From the NCBI GenBank assembly GCA_029210875.1, contig JARGFJ010000004.1:35745-99744 (forward strand): DNA of 64,000 bases, read 5' to 3'. Shown here one piece after another: positions 29,107 through 40,865 of the stretch. The stretch is from Gammaproteobacteria bacterium (GTDB lineage: Bacteria > Pseudomonadota > Gammaproteobacteria > Nitrosococcales > Methylophagaceae). The notes beneath the pieces were generated by a model. That model saw only the letters and a program-made list of their open reading frames with translations, made no database searches and was not told the origin of the DNA. The first letter of the stretch is position 1. Every line of letters begins with the position of its first letter. A program made the position numbers and the translations under genes.

Positions 29107-30540
29107 GTGGGAATCAATAACACTGCTCATACAGAACAGAATATCCGGCTGATAAAAGACTATTTAAACAAACAAAGTCTTGTGCAAGGTCTTGTTATTA
29201 GACAAGACAATCATGATAAACAAGATTTAATCGAATCATTGGCGAAACGACAGCATCAAGCTGAAATACATCAATTAGTCAACCGACTTCATCCTTCTGA
29301 TATCGCTAATTTACTAGAACAATTACCGCCACAACAGCGTGATATCGTCTGGCAACATATTGATAAAAATCATATTGGCTCTGTTTTGCTCGAATTATCA
29401 GATAACTTACGCCAAGCGTTACTGGTCACATTAGAGTCAGATGAACTAATCAAGATAGTGTCTCATCTTGATTCAGATGAAATAGCTGATTTAATTCTCG
29501 ATTTACCTGAACATGTCACCGAAGATTTATTATCATCATTACCTGAACATCAACGGTTAGATGTTGAATCAACACTTCGTTTTCCTGAAGATACTGTAGG
29601 GGCCTGGATGGAATATGACATTCCAGTTGTTCGTGAAAATATCTCGCTTGATGTTGTGCTTTGTTATTTACGCAAGAAAGGTAGTATTCCAGACAGCTCA
29701 GATCGCCTAATTGTTGTCGACGATTCAGGGCAGTTCAAAGGGATATTACTTGTTGGTACATTACTGGTTATGAACGGTGAGAGTTTAGTTACTGATGTAA
29801 TGCAAACTGATGTTTCCGTTTTTCACACCAATGATTCAGCTGAAGATGCCGCACATGACTTTGAACGTTATGAATTAATTATCGCCCCTGTTATCAATTC
29901 TCATGGCAAGTTAGTTGGTGTATTACGTGTCTCTTCATTAATGGATTTGATGAATGCATCATCTCAACGCAAGTTCCTTGCTCAGGCCGGGGTATCCAAA
30001 GATGAAAACTTATTTGATCCCTTTTTAAATTCAGCACGAAACCGATGGCCCTGGATTGCGCTTAATTTATTTATTGTACTGATCGCTACCCGTGTTATTG
30101 ATCACTTCGAAACAACGATTACTGGTATGGTTGCTCTGGCAGCCTTATTGCCCATTACTGCCAATATTGGAGGTAATTCAGGCAATCAAGTAGTCGCTTT
30201 GGTGATTCGTGGATTGGCCTTAAAACAGTTAGAACGTAAACACTTGCCCCGATTATTCTTAAAAGAATTTCTGGTCGCCTCAACCAATGGACTGATGTGG
30301 GGCAGTATTACAGGAATCTTGATTTTGATATTTTATGGTAATACCAGCTTATCTATCGTCATTTTACTTTCAATGCTATTTACCATGATTTTATCGGCTA
30401 TGGTTGGTGTCAGTGTACCGTTACTACTTAAAAAGATGAATCAAGATCCGGTTTTGGGGAGTAGTGTAATCATCACTGGCTTTACTGACACGATGGGGTT
30501 TTTAATCTTTCTAGGATTAGCCACGCTAGTGCTAAACTAA
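29107..30540 (+). CDS. mgtE: magnesium transporter MgtE
   Basis: A Mg2+ channel gated by its cytosolic domains. The 477-residue protein has an N-terminal MgtE_N helical domain (about residues 45-145), two CBS domains (about 150-275) and five C-terminal membrane helices with the pore signature PITANIGGNSGNQ. The start is GTG with GGTCGGAA upstream. It stands alone between ampD and nadC. Confidence 0.94.
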   Translation: MGINNTAHTEQNIRLIKDYLNKQSLVQGLVIRQDNHDKQDLIESLAKRQHQAEIHQLVNRLHPSDIANLLEQLPPQQRDIVWQHIDKNHIGSVLLELSDNLRQALLVTLESDELIKIVSHLDSDEIADLILDLPEHVTEDLLSSLPEHQRLDVESTLRFPEDTVGAWMEYDIPVVRENISLDVVLCYLRKKGSIPDSSDRLIVVDDSGQFKGILLVGTLLVMNGESLVTDVMQTDVSVFHTNDSAEDAAHDFERYELIIAPVINSHGKLVGVLRVSSLMDLMNASSQRKFLAQAGVSKDENLFDPFLNSARNRWPWIALNLFIVLIATRVIDHFETTITGMVALAALLPITANIGGNSGNQVVALVIRGLALKQLERKHLPRLFLKEFLVASTNGLMWGSITGILILIFYGNTSLSIVILLSMLFTMILSAMVGVSVPLLLKKMNQDPVLGSSVIITGFTDTMGFLIFLGLATLVLN

Positions 30541-30670
30541 GCTTAACTCCGTTTAGTAACTATTGACGTTAAATCATGTCTACCGCTGGTGAAATAACCT
30601 AAAAAGATAGAAAATTAAACTTCCAACAGTTACCCTGTTAACCTTATTAAATTTCTCGTGATCACATTCA

Positions 30671-31516
30671 ATGACAATCAAAAACACCATAGCTACACGC
30701 GATATTCAGGCACAAGTCAAACTGGCACTTCAAGAAGATATCGGTCAACAGGATCTAACTGCTGATTTAATTCCGGCTGATTCCGTTGCAAAGGCGACAA
30801 TTATAACTCGGGAAGTAGCAACCTTATGTGGTCAGGACTGGTTAAATGAAGTGTTCAAGCAATTAGACCCCAATATAGCAGTGGCGTGGCATTTCAATGA
30901 TGGCGATAAAATGCAAGAAAATGATGTGATCTGCGAGTTATCTGGTTCAGCTCGCACCTTACTCACCGGTGAACGCACCGCAATGAATTTCATTCAAACT
31001 TTATCAGCGACAGCTACTCTAACATCCCACTATACGGATGCTGTCGCTGGTTTAGCTGTAGAAATTTTAGATACTAGAAAAACCATTCCTGGACTGCGTT
31101 TAGCTCAAAAATATGCCGTTCGCTGTGGCAAAGGATTTAATCACCGTATTGGCTTATTCGATGGCGTTTTAATTAAAGAAAATCATATTCAGGCAGCAGG
31201 ATCGATTGAAGCTGCTGTGGCAGCATCGAAACAATCTCACCCCACTATTCCTGTAGAAGTAGAAGTTGAAGACTTTGTTGAATTACAACACGCATTACAT
31301 GCCAAGGCTGATATTATCCTATTAGATAATTTTGATACTGATGCCTTGGTAAAAGCAGTCGCATTAAACCAGGGCCAAGTCAAACTGGAAGCCTCAGGTG
31401 GTATAAGCTTAGAAAATGTTAGAGCCATTGCACAAACAGGCGTCGATAGAATATCAATTGGTGCGTTAACTAAAGATATTCGAGCAATCGATCTGTCAAT
31501 GCGTTTTAACGCATAA
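30671..31516 (+). CDS. nadC: nicotinate-nucleotide pyrophosphorylase NadC
   Basis: Converts quinolinate and PRPP to nicotinate mononucleotide in de novo NAD synthesis. The 281-residue protein shows [62 protein letters not shown]-like text (here [11 protein letters not shown]) and the C-terminal [12 protein letters not shown] barrel end. No nadA or nadB is adjacent. Confidence 0.96.
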   Translation: [281 protein letters not shown]

Positions 31517-31524
31517 AAAATTGC

Positions 31525-31548
31525 CGTGATGTTGATAGCAACATCACG
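31525..31548. terminator. terminator between nadC and the TonB-dependent receptor gene
   Basis: A 10-bp stem CGTGATGTTG / CAACATCACG with a four-base loop; on the minus strand it is followed by a run of T, so it mainly ends the receptor transcript. Confidence 0.7.
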
Positions 31549-31578
31549 ACAATAAACAACAACGATTACGCGCTTATT

Positions 31579-33855
31579 TTACATTGAGACTTTAACACCA
31601 ACCCAACCGGCTCTTGGTGCACCTACACCTTGGAAACGAGCATCATCCATTGTTGGAAAGATTTCATCTGGCTCACCCAATAAGCCAAAGTTTGCATAGT
31701 CCTTATCAAATAAGTTATCGACCTTGGCAAAGATCTTGATGTTGGATGTCACCTTGTAATCGGCATGCAGATTAACCACGGTATAGCCACCTGTTTTGCC
31801 TAACTCATTAGATTCGTCACCTCGGTAGTATTGACCTGCATTGACAATCGCGTCCGCACCCAAAGCAAACTTGGGTGTGAACTGATAATCTGCAGCCAAT
31901 TTCACGTTGTGAGCAGGTATACCAGGCAATCTATCGCCGGATTGAACCTGAATATCTCCATTACCATCTGCATTAGGATGATTAGGACTACTCATAGTAA
32001 AAGGTGTTCTAAATTCTGCTTTAACATAGGAATAGTTTGCAGCCCAGGATAAATCGCCATAATCACCCGAAAGACCAAGCTCAACACCTTTGCGTAAGGT
32101 TTCACCTACATTATCAAAAAAACCGGTGTTGCCAGTTGCACCACTGGTGCTTTTAAACAAAATATCATCTTCATTTTTTGTGCGGAATAGACCTGCATTC
32201 CATGAAACCACATTATTTAATGTACCCCTTAACCCTGCTTCCCAACTTTTTGCAACGACTTGCTCTAAAGGCGGATCAGCTAAAAATGCATTAGGTAAGG
32301 TACACGGATCATTTGGATCAGAACAGCCTAATTCAGATGGCGTTGGAGCACGGGATGATTCACTGTAACTAAGGTATGTATTGGTTGTTTCTGTGAAACT
32401 ATATGTTACGCCAGCAGCTGGATTAAAACGAGTATAGGTATGAGTTGCATTAATTGACGATGTTGGATCTAAATTATCCTGCACTTTAATTTGAGTGTTG
32501 TTATAACGCCCACTCAATGTCACAGCAAGCGCATCAGTTACTGATAAAGTGTCAGTGAAAAACAAGCTGTAACTTCTATTGCGTGATGAAACATCAACTG
32601 CATCATCTTCTACAAATAATCCTGAACTTGTGGTGCCACGATCTGCCGTTAATTCACTGACCTCGACGCTTGAACGGAAATCACTTTGACCCTGGTCATA
32701 ACTTGCACCTGTCACCAATTGGTTTTGCATACCAGCAACATCATTTAGAAATGTTAACTGAGCACTTAAACCACCGCTGTCTTCTTCAAGAAAACCACGG
32801 TTATTTACTGCATCATAGTTATCAGCGATGTCATTACCAAATTGGTCTGTTATTCTATTGCCATCATCATCAACGAGGAAACCGGTATTTCCTGCCTCTT
32901 CAGCAAAAGGAGTCCCATCACCATTAAAACTATCCGTATTATTATTACGGTAATAAGCATTACCCGAAGCCAGCAGGCTATCATTGATCCAGTGACTGGC
33001 ACTTAGATTAACTAACTGCATTTCATTCTGGGTGTTATCAGGCCAGGTGAAAACGGCTTTACGATTCTGAGCAATTAACTCAATAGGCGACGCACCATTA
33101 CCATTCAAGTCGTTATCTGCTGCAGTCAGACTTAAATCTAACGTTGAAGTGTCACTACGCCAACTGACATTAGCAAAGGCTTGTCTCACTTCAGATTCAG
33201 AATGATCACGCCAGCCGTCTTCTTTAAACCAGTTACCCGTTACGAAATAACCCCATGTGCCATCATTCGCACCACTTTCAAACTCCCCTGCTCGTCGATT
33301 AAATGAACCAGCGTAGGCTTGTGCTGAATGACCTTCATGAGTAAAACCATTTTTACTTTGAATGGATAGGGCACCGCCCAATGTATTCAAACCAAATAAA
33401 GGATTAGAACCCGGCATCAAGTTAATACTAGCAATGGCTGATTGCGGAATGGTATCCCAATGCACATTATCACCAAATGGTGCATTTAAACGCACACCAT
33501 CCATATAAACAGCAAGACCTTGAGGCATGCCTAATAATGGTGTTGCACTAAAACCACGATAATTCACATCAGGCTGGTAAGGATTATTTTGAGCTGAATT
33601 GATATTAACGCTACCCAAAGTACGACTCATAAAATCACTCAAATCAAGACTTTGGACTTTTTCAATATCCTCTGAGGTAGCCGTTTGTACATTAGCAGCA
33701 ATCATATCTGCTGGCAAACCCACGCCATGCAAAGGTGTGGTACCTATGACTTCAATACCACTTAATTCAACACTGTCTTCAGCATACAGACTTGGTGACG
33801 TTAACGCTGATGCCAACATTACCGCTAAAATTTTGCGATTTTGTATTACATTCAT
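31579..33855 (-). CDS. TonB-dependent outer-membrane receptor
   Basis: A 758-residue receptor that imports a ligand through the outer membrane using TonB energy. It has a signal peptide (ILAVMLASALTSPSLYA), a TonB-box-like stretch (GIEVIGT), a plug domain with the typical VYMDGVRLNAPFG and PGSNPLFGLNTLGGALSI motifs (to about residue 190), and a 22-strand-type barrel with TNTYLSYSESSRAPTPSELG. The substrate cannot be told; no siderophore or cobalamin genes are near. The last residue is Met rather than the usual aromatic. A NarL-type regulator is divergent from it. Confidence 0.9.
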   Translation of the reverse strand: MNVIQNRKILAVMLASALTSPSLYAEDSVELSGIEVIGTTPLHGVGLPADMIAANVQTATSEDIEKVQSLDLSDFMSRTLGSVNINSAQNNPYQPDVNYRGFSATPLLGMPQGLAVYMDGVRLNAPFGDNVHWDTIPQSAIASINLMPGSNPLFGLNTLGGALSIQSKNGFTHEGHSAQAYAGSFNRRAGEFESGANDGTWGYFVTGNWFKEDGWRDHSESEVRQAFANVSWRSDTSTLDLSLTAADNDLNGNGASPIELIAQNRKAVFTWPDNTQNEMQLVNLSASHWINDSLLASGNAYYRNNNTDSFNGDGTPFAEEAGNTGFLVDDDGNRITDQFGNDIADNYDAVNNRGFLEEDSGGLSAQLTFLNDVAGMQNQLVTGASYDQGQSDFRSSVEVSELTADRGTTSSGLFVEDDAVDVSSRNRSYSLFFTDTLSVTDALAVTLSGRYNNTQIKVQDNLDPTSSINATHTYTRFNPAAGVTYSFTETTNTYLSYSESSRAPTPSELGCSDPNDPCTLPNAFLADPPLEQVVAKSWEAGLRGTLNNVVSWNAGLFRTKNEDDILFKSTSGATGNTGFFDNVGETLRKGVELGLSGDYGDLSWAANYSYVKAEFRTPFTMSSPNHPNADGNGDIQVQSGDRLPGIPAHNVKLAADYQFTPKFALGADAIVNAGQYYRGDESNELGKTGGYTVVNLHADYKVTSNIKIFAKVDNLFDKDYANFGLLGEPDEIFPTMDDARFQGVGAPRAGWVGVKVSM

Positions 33856-34026
33856 CTCTCTTCGGAATCCTTACTTTATCGTTATTATTAATATCGTGAA
33901 TTAGTTTTATTGCTTTGCACTTTGCTTGCCTTAATTTAAGGCATAAAATTTAGAAACCGCATTATATGTGATAATGTCTGTTTATCCAGTAGGAAATATT
34001 CCTTTTTATTACAGAGCTAGAAATAA

Positions 34027-34674
34027 ATGAATGAGATAAGTGTATTACTGGTCGATGATCATGAAGTTGTCAGAGCAGGTTTTAAAATTCTACTGGCTTC
34101 ACAAGCTGATATTGGCGAGATCACCGACATCAATCGTGGCGAACTGGTTGCACAGGAATATGCTCGCGTCACGCCAGATGTTGTAGTGATGGACTTATCA
34201 ATGCCAGGTATTGGAGGTCTGGAAACAATTAGACGATTAGTTAAACAGGATCCACACGCTAAAATATTGGTCTACAGCATACACGATGAATCTATTTATG
34301 TAGAAAGGGCAATGCAAGCTGGCGCCAGGGGCTATGTTACCAAAAATAGTGCTGCTGAAATCCTCGCTGTTGCCATAAGAAAGATAGCTAGCGGCGAAAC
34401 ATATATCGAAGAAAACCTGCTACCCGACTTTAGCGACATAAGGTACGACACTACCTCGCAGTACAAAGATATGATCGATTTACTGACACCGCGTGAGTTT
34501 GAGGTATTTCAGCGTCTGGCAAAAGGAATGACCGTACACGACATATCAGAAAACCTTCATCTCGGCTATAAAACTGTGGCTAATTACAGCACACAGGTAA
34601 AAACTAAACTCAAAGCAAATAGTGCAGCAGAAATTGCTAATATCGCGATGGTCTTAGGTATTATCAAGCCATAA
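34027..34674 (+). CDS. orphan NarL/FixJ-type two-component response regulator
   Basis: A 215-residue regulator with a receiver domain (acidic pocket LVDDHE, phosphoacceptor in DVVVMDLSMPGIGG about residue 57, Lys in GYVTKNS) and a LuxR-type helix-turn-helix (LTPREFEVFQRLAKGMTVHDISENLHLGYKTVANY). The closest well-known relatives are GacA/UvrY and NarL. No sensor kinase is adjacent. It is divergent from the TonB-dependent receptor and may control it, which is inference. Confidence 0.9.
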   Translation: MNEISVLLVDDHEVVRAGFKILLASQADIGEITDINRGELVAQEYARVTPDVVVMDLSMPGIGGLETIRRLVKQDPHAKILVYSIHDESIYVERAMQAGARGYVTKNSAAEILAVAIRKIASGETYIEENLLPDFSDIRYDTTSQYKDMIDLLTPREFEVFQRLAKGMTVHDISENLHLGYKTVANYSTQVKTKLKANSAAEIANIAMVLGIIKP

Positions 34675-34726
34675 TCACATGATTTTATTGTAAAAGCATG
34701 ACCACAAATCGTTAATTTAAGTAATT

Positions 34727-36106
34727 CTAAAACCACGCCAATGATTTGTGTAGCTTAACTACGTCGCCAATAATAAGTAATGTTGGCGCGGCAGGTTGCT
34801 CACGTTGTGCAAGTTCAGGTAAGTCGGCAATGGTGCTAATCCATACTTTCTGATTATCAGTTGTACCCTGTTGTACTAATGCCGCTGGCGTATCGGCTGC
34901 CATACCATGTTGTTGCAGTTTTGCACTTAATACAGGCAATCCAACAAGCCCCATATACACAACCACTGTTTGACGCGGTTGTACCAGTGCAGGCCAATTT
35001 AGATCTAATTCACCTTGCTTCAGCTGACCGGTAACAAATACACAACTTTGTGAATAATCACGGTGTGTCAGTGGAATGCCTGCGTAGCTGGAACAACCGG
35101 AAGCAGCGGTAATACCCGGAACCACCTGGAATGGAATTTTTTCGGCTGCCAAGGTTTCAATTTCCTCACCACCACGCCCAAAGATAAACGGATCACCACC
35201 TTTAAGACGTAAGACACGTTTGCCTTGTTTGGCATGCTTTAATAACAGTTGATTGATTTCTTCCTGTCGTACAGCATGCCACGCACGTTGCTTGCCGACA
35301 TAGACTTGTTCAGCTTCTCGGCGAACCAGGGACAACACTTCTTTACTGACTAGCCGGTCATAAAACACCACATCAGCTTGTTGCATTAAGCGCAATGCTT
35401 TAAAGGTAAGTAGATCGGGATCTCCCGGTCCTGCTCCAACAAGATAGACTTCACCTTTATCCATATCGTCGAGTTTGGTATCAGCAAGTGTTGCTTCCAT
35501 CACGTTTTGGGCAAGCTCATCCCTACCAGCCAACACATGTTCAGCAACTTTGCCTTGCAAGATTGTTTCCCAGAAACGACGACGCATATCAATTGTCGGT
35601 AATTTGTCTTTGACTGCATCACGATAACGCCCCACCATATCGGCTAAACGGGCATAACTTGGCGGGATCAAGGTTTCAAGACGAGCACGTAATTGTCTTG
35701 CCAAGATCGGTGATTTGCCACCACTCGAAACAGCAACAACGATCGGTGTTCTATCTAAAATTGAGGGTAAGATAAAGTCACACAATTCAGGACAATCTGC
35801 GACATTAACAAGAATATTTTTGGATTTTGCATATTTGTGAACATCACGATTAACCGTATCAATGTCTGTTGCAGCAATCACTAACAATTGATCTGATAGC
35901 TGTTCAGGTTTAAAGGTATCTTGTAACCATGTGACGTGTTTATTTTCAATTAAGCTTGTTGTTGATGTTGATACATTGGGTGCAATGATCGTGACATTTG
36001 CTTGCGCTTTTAATAATAAACCTGCTTTGCGTGCTGCTATTTCACCACCACCAACAACAATACATTCACGACCTTTTAGATCGACAAATAATGGTAAATA
36101 TTCCAT
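34727..36106 (-). CDS. cysG: siroheme synthase CysG (fused dehydrogenase/ferrochelatase and methyltransferase)
   Basis: A trifunctional enzyme making siroheme from uroporphyrinogen III for sulfite or nitrite reductase. The N-terminal half (VVGGGEIAARKAGLLL; NVADCPELCDFILPS) is the NAD-dependent precorrin-2 dehydrogenase/ferrochelatase; the C-terminal half from about residue 217 is the SAM methyltransferase (VYLVGAGPGDPDLLTFKAL, RLKGGDPFIFGRGGEE). The 459-residue length is standard. It starts on the base adjacent to the end of the DUF1223 gene. Confidence 0.96.
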   Translation of the reverse strand: MEYLPLFVDLKGRECIVVGGGEIAARKAGLLLKAQANVTIIAPNVSTSTTSLIENKHVTWLQDTFKPEQLSDQLLVIAATDIDTVNRDVHKYAKSKNILVNVADCPELCDFILPSILDRTPIVVAVSSGGKSPILARQLRARLETLIPPSYARLADMVGRYRDAVKDKLPTIDMRRRFWETILQGKVAEHVLAGRDELAQNVMEATLADTKLDDMDKGEVYLVGAGPGDPDLLTFKALRLMQQADVVFYDRLVSKEVLSLVRREAEQVYVGKQRAWHAVRQEEINQLLLKHAKQGKRVLRLKGGDPFIFGRGGEEIETLAAEKIPFQVVPGITAASGCSSYAGIPLTHRDYSQSCVFVTGQLKQGELDLNWPALVQPRQTVVVYMGLVGLPVLSAKLQQHGMAADTPAALVQQGTTDNQKVWISTIADLPELAQREQPAAPTLLIIGDVVKLHKSLAWF

Positions 36107-36889
36107 CTATAATTCTTTTTCAACTAAAGGTAATTTGAGACCCTGTAACACAAAGCCATCTTCTAAATTTTGTACAACTGCAACGATACTGGAATTGCTT
36201 AGATTCCAGTCATCATCAATCGTGATCTGTGTTGTTAGATCGGTATGTCCAGTTTGATTTAGCTCAAACGGGCCTAACCATTTTCGCACTAAATTTTGAT
36301 GATTAAAGGTCGCGCCAGCATTATCCCCACCACCAATTTTACTTTTAATATTATTTTCGGTCACAGCTAGATATAGCGTTGAAAACGGCTGGTTAGCATC
36401 ACCTATAACATCAATCTTACTATCGATGAGTAACTCATCAGCGTGCTGTGTAACCTGTATCTCAAGATGCGCTTCCGGTTTAAAGCCATTTACCGCTTTG
36501 ACAACCTCTTTCACATACTGTCGCCAATTATGAATGACCTCACCGCTCACCACAAACTCAGGTGTATAGACTGTTTGGTAGAGATTAAGACGAGCTAATT
36601 GCCGTTGTCGATCTGAAAATACAGGACTGGCAAATCGATCAATCCAGCCTTTTTTATCATCTAGATAATCAACGTGAAATCCAAGTATAACCATGTGATT
36701 ATCGTCAATACCCTGCTGTGGTAACTGTTCTACCCAGCGATCTGCTGCTGGACATAAACCACAACCCTCGGCAGTAAATAATTCAAGTACTGCTATCTGT
36801 ATCTCGCCACTTTCCGCTTGCCATGTTTGAGCTAACGTTAGACTTGGCAGTAAAAAAATTAGTGCAACTATCTGTCTAAATACCTTCAT
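36107..36889 (-). CDS. DUF1223 thioredoxin-fold exported protein
   Basis: A protein of about 260 residues with a signal peptide (KVFRQIVALIFLLPSLTLAQ) and a DUF1223 domain starting VLELFTAEGCGLCPAAD, a redox-like Cys-x2-Cys motif in a thioredoxin-like fold. Function is unknown in this family. The track start lies inside truD; the ATG at 36889, 10 bases after the truD stop and with GGTGG upstream, begins the signal peptide, so I use it. Probably co-transcribed with truD and cysG. Confidence 0.88.
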   Translation of the reverse strand: MKVFRQIVALIFLLPSLTLAQTWQAESGEIQIAVLELFTAEGCGLCPAADRWVEQLPQQGIDDNHMVILGFHVDYLDDKKGWIDRFASPVFSDRQRQLARLNLYQTVYTPEFVVSGEVIHNWRQYVKEVVKAVNGFKPEAHLEIQVTQHADELLIDSKIDVIGDANQPFSTLYLAVTENNIKSKIGGGDNAGATFNHQNLVRKWLGPFELNQTGHTDLTTQITIDDDWNLSNSSIVAVVQNLEDGFVLQGLKLPLVEKEL

Positions 36890-36899
36890 GGGCCACCGC

Positions 36900-38003
36900 C
36901 TATTTTGTATCAGCTTCATTACGTGGGATAGCGTTCGAGTCTTGATAGTAGTTCCGATGTTGGGCATCACTAATAATAGCTAATTCTCGCATGATAGCAG
37001 TAGCATAACACCCTGCTGGCAAGAAAAATTGAAGCTCTAACTGTGCGTCATCCAAAAACTGCCATGAAAAATGGTCTGGAAATAAACGTAATGAACGACG
37101 TTCCTGACTTAGGCCCGCCTTTTCTAAGCCATGTTGCCAATCTTGCCATTGATTTAATACATCCTGTTCACATTGCAATGAGTCGGAATGATTTGGCGAT
37201 ATGCCGCGGCCCCACAAAGCACCTGTTGGATGAATATCCATCGCTGTCACACGCGCTTTTACGACTTCATCAACTTGATCACAGACAAATGAACTGGCTT
37301 TGGTTCCAGCTAAAGCCATCACATCACCCATCAAAGCTTTGTTCCAATTTCTATCTTGAATCCGTCGTGCCAAAATTAAATTAAACAGCCATGATCTCGC
37401 AGCAGAAAGATAAATACTTTTCTGATTACGTTTTTTAGGCGCTTTGCCACTGACAAACCAATAATCAGCACGATTAAGGTTACTACCATTATGACCAAAG
37501 CGTTGTTCACCAAAATAATTGGGCACACCTTGTTGTTTAACTAATTCCAGCGCCTGTTGCCACTGCTCTCTCTCACCTAAGACATCACTTAAGATCAATT
37601 TAAACTGGTTGCCAGCTAACACACCGCGTTTTAACTTTTTACCGTGAGCAGTCTGTTCAACAATAGTGATGTCATCGCTTGCAAACTCAGACCAATTTGG
37701 CTGTTCAACGCCTTCCATATTGACACTAAACCATTGAGTGGTGACAGCATGACGATCTTTCAAACCGGCATAACCAATAGCGACCTGTGGCACACCTGCA
37801 AATTTAGCTAATTCACCTGCTAGCCAATCTGTATTAATGCCACGCTTTTGAATTTTTAACCAAACATGACCGCCAACGCCATCAGGCTCAAAAGGCAGTT
37901 GTTCGATAACGTGAAAATGTTCAGGTAAACCACGAATCGTGGCACTGCACTGCGTTGCTAAGGTATTAACTCTAGCTAAACCTTCAATATCAAACTGTTT
38001 CAA
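36900..38003 (-). CDS. truD: tRNA pseudouridine(13) synthase TruD
   Basis: Makes pseudouridine 13 in the D arm of tRNA-Glu and a few others. The 367-residue protein contains the family signature [17 protein letters not shown] with the catalytic Asp (about residue 80) and the insertion-domain motif [15 protein letters not shown]. It overlaps ispF by four bases, the ispD-ispF-truD order known from E. coli. Confidence 0.95.
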   Translation of the reverse strand: MKQFDIEGLARVNTLATQCSATIRGLPEHFHVIEQLPFEPDGVGGHVWLKIQKRGINTDWLAGELAKFAGVPQVAIGYAGLKDRHAVTTQWFSVNMEGVEQPNWSEFASDDITIVEQTAHGKKLKRGVLAGNQFKLILSDVLGEREQWQQALELVKQQGVPNYFGEQRFGHNGSNLNRADYWFVSGKAPKKRNQKSIYLSAARSWLFNLILARRIQDRNWNKALMGDVMALAGTKASSFVCDQVDEVVKARVTAMDIHPTGALWGRGISPNHSDSLQCEQDVLNQWQDWQHGLEKAGLSQERRSLRLFPDHFSWQFLDDAQLELQFFLPAGCYATAIMRELAIISDAQHRNYYQDSNAIPRNEADTK

Positions 38004-38482
38004 AGCGGTTTTACTTTATTAATTAACACAACGGCATGAGCGGCAATGCCCTCTTTACGACCGGCAAAACCAAGGTTTTCAGTGGTGGTTGCTTTGACAT
38101 TAACATCATCAATTGTCACGGCCATATCTGACGCTAAATTGGCTCGCATTGCAGGAATATGAGCTGCCATTTTGGGTGCTTGAGCAATGATAGTGCTATC
38201 AATATTGCCAACTGTCCAACCACGATCAGCCAGATCACTGACAACACGTCTCAACAATATGCGACTGTCGATATTTTTAAAGGCAGGATCATGATCAGGA
38301 AAGTGATGACCAATATCCCATAAACCTGCAGCGCCTAATAAAGCATCACAAATCGCATGAATTAACACATCACCATCCGAATGTGCTTCCAAGCCGTGAG
38401 TGTGAGGAATTGTTTCACCGCCAATAATCAAAGGTCGATTTTCAGCAAACTTGTGCACATCATAGCCATGACCAATTCGCAT
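38000..38482 (-). CDS. ispF: 2-C-methyl-D-erythritol 2,4-cyclodiphosphate synthase
   Basis: Fifth step of the non-mevalonate isoprenoid pathway. The 160-residue protein starts [11 protein letters not shown], giving the metal-binding Asp-x-His, with [21 protein letters not shown] and [14 protein letters not shown] following. It meets ispD at one base and overlaps truD. Confidence 0.97.
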   Translation of the reverse strand: MRIGHGYDVHKFAENRPLIIGGETIPHTHGLEAHSDGDVLIHAICDALLGAAGLWDIGHHFPDHDPAFKNIDSRILLRRVVSDLADRGWTVGNIDSTIIAQAPKMAAHIPAMRANLASDMAVTIDDVNVKATTTENLGFAGRKEGIAAHAVVLINKVKPL

Positions 38483-39189
38483 TATTGCTCTCCAGCTTGT
38501 TGTTGTAGGAATAGACCAGCCAACGCTAAATCTTGGGGCAAGGTGATCTTAATGTTATCTGAATGCCCCTCAACTATCATAGGTTGAAAGCCAGCTAACT
38601 CCATGGCACTGGCATCATCTGTCACAGCTAACTTTTGTTGTTTTGCTTGAGTTAAAGCCACAGATAATGCCTGTAAGCGAAACATTTGAGGTGTCATTGC
38701 GCGCCATAAGCCTTGACGACACACTGTTTGCGTAATCTGTTGTGATGCATCCACACGTTTGACCGTATCGTTGACAGGTACAGCTAAAATCCCACCAACG
38801 GCATGCTCGAATAAGGCATCCAACATCGCATCAATATCATCGTGCCGCAAACAGGGGCGTGCTGCATCATGCACCAATACCCATGGGTCATCCGACGTTA
38901 TTTTTGCTAGTTTATTAAGTGCATTGAGTACAGAGTCAGATCGTTCCTGCCCCCCATCAACAACATGAATAAAGGCATCTTCAGGTAATGTCAGCGATGA
39001 CCACCAAGGGTCATCACTTGCTACGGTGACGATAATGCCAACAATTCTGGGATGAGAAGCTAATCTGCCTAAGGTATGCTCAAGAATAGTCTGGCCGGCC
39101 AATTCCAGATATTGCTTAGGTCGGTCAGACAACATTCTGGTCCCAATACCTGCAGCAGGGACAATTGCCCAGACTGCGTTATTGCCCAC
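38482..39189 (-). CDS. ispD: 2-C-methyl-D-erythritol 4-phosphate cytidylyltransferase
   Basis: Transfers CMP to methylerythritol phosphate, the step two before IspF. The 235-residue protein has the nucleotide-binding [18 protein letters not shown] and [11 protein letters not shown] motifs. It overlaps ftsB upstream by 11 bases and abuts ispF downstream. Confidence 0.96.
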   Translation of the reverse strand: MGNNAVWAIVPAAGIGTRMLSDRPKQYLELAGQTILEHTLGRLASHPRIVGIIVTVASDDPWWSSLTLPEDAFIHVVDGGQERSDSVLNALNKLAKITSDDPWVLVHDAARPCLRHDDIDAMLDALFEHAVGGILAVPVNDTVKRVDASQQITQTVCRQGLWRAMTPQMFRLQALSVALTQAKQQKLAVTDDASAMELAGFQPMIVEGHSDNIKITLPQDLALAGLFLQQQAGEQ

Positions 39190-39466
39190 TGTTTGAATCT
39201 TCTATAACTTGGAAAAAAGTCTCATCAGACTTGATCATGCCCAGTTCATTACGAGCTCGTTCTTCTAACGCCTCAAGACCACCTTTTAGATCTTGAACTT
39301 CAGCTGCTAATATCTGATTACGTTGTTGCAACTCTGTATTTTCCTGACGCTGTAGTTCAACAACTCTATGCATTTGCAACATCGCTGGCAGGCCATCATG
39401 ACTAAACCACAGACGATATTGAAGTAATAGCAACAGCACTGTAAGAATCAACATAATTGGCTTCAT
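39179..39466 (-). CDS. ftsB: cell division protein FtsB
   Basis: A 95-residue bitopic division protein that forms the FtsQBL complex at the septum. It has one N-terminal membrane helix (IMLILTVLLLLLQYRLWF) and a periplasmic coiled coil (RVVELQRQENTELQQRNQIL) followed by the conserved EERARNELGMIKSDETFF. Position between eno and ispD is the standard one. Confidence 0.95.
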   Translation of the reverse strand: MKPIMLILTVLLLLLQYRLWFSHDGLPAMLQMHRVVELQRQENTELQQRNQILAAEVQDLKGGLEALEERARNELGMIKSDETFFQVIEDSNSGQ

Positions 39467-39481
39467 TGGTGCAAAGTTCGA

Positions 39482-40771
<1,290 letters not shown>

Positions 40772-40865
40772 TCACGATTAAACAATCGCATTAGTTATCT
40801 CAAAAGTAGTTACAACCCACCGACCACAAAAGTGATGATTTGACGTCGTTATCTAAATCCATTTG

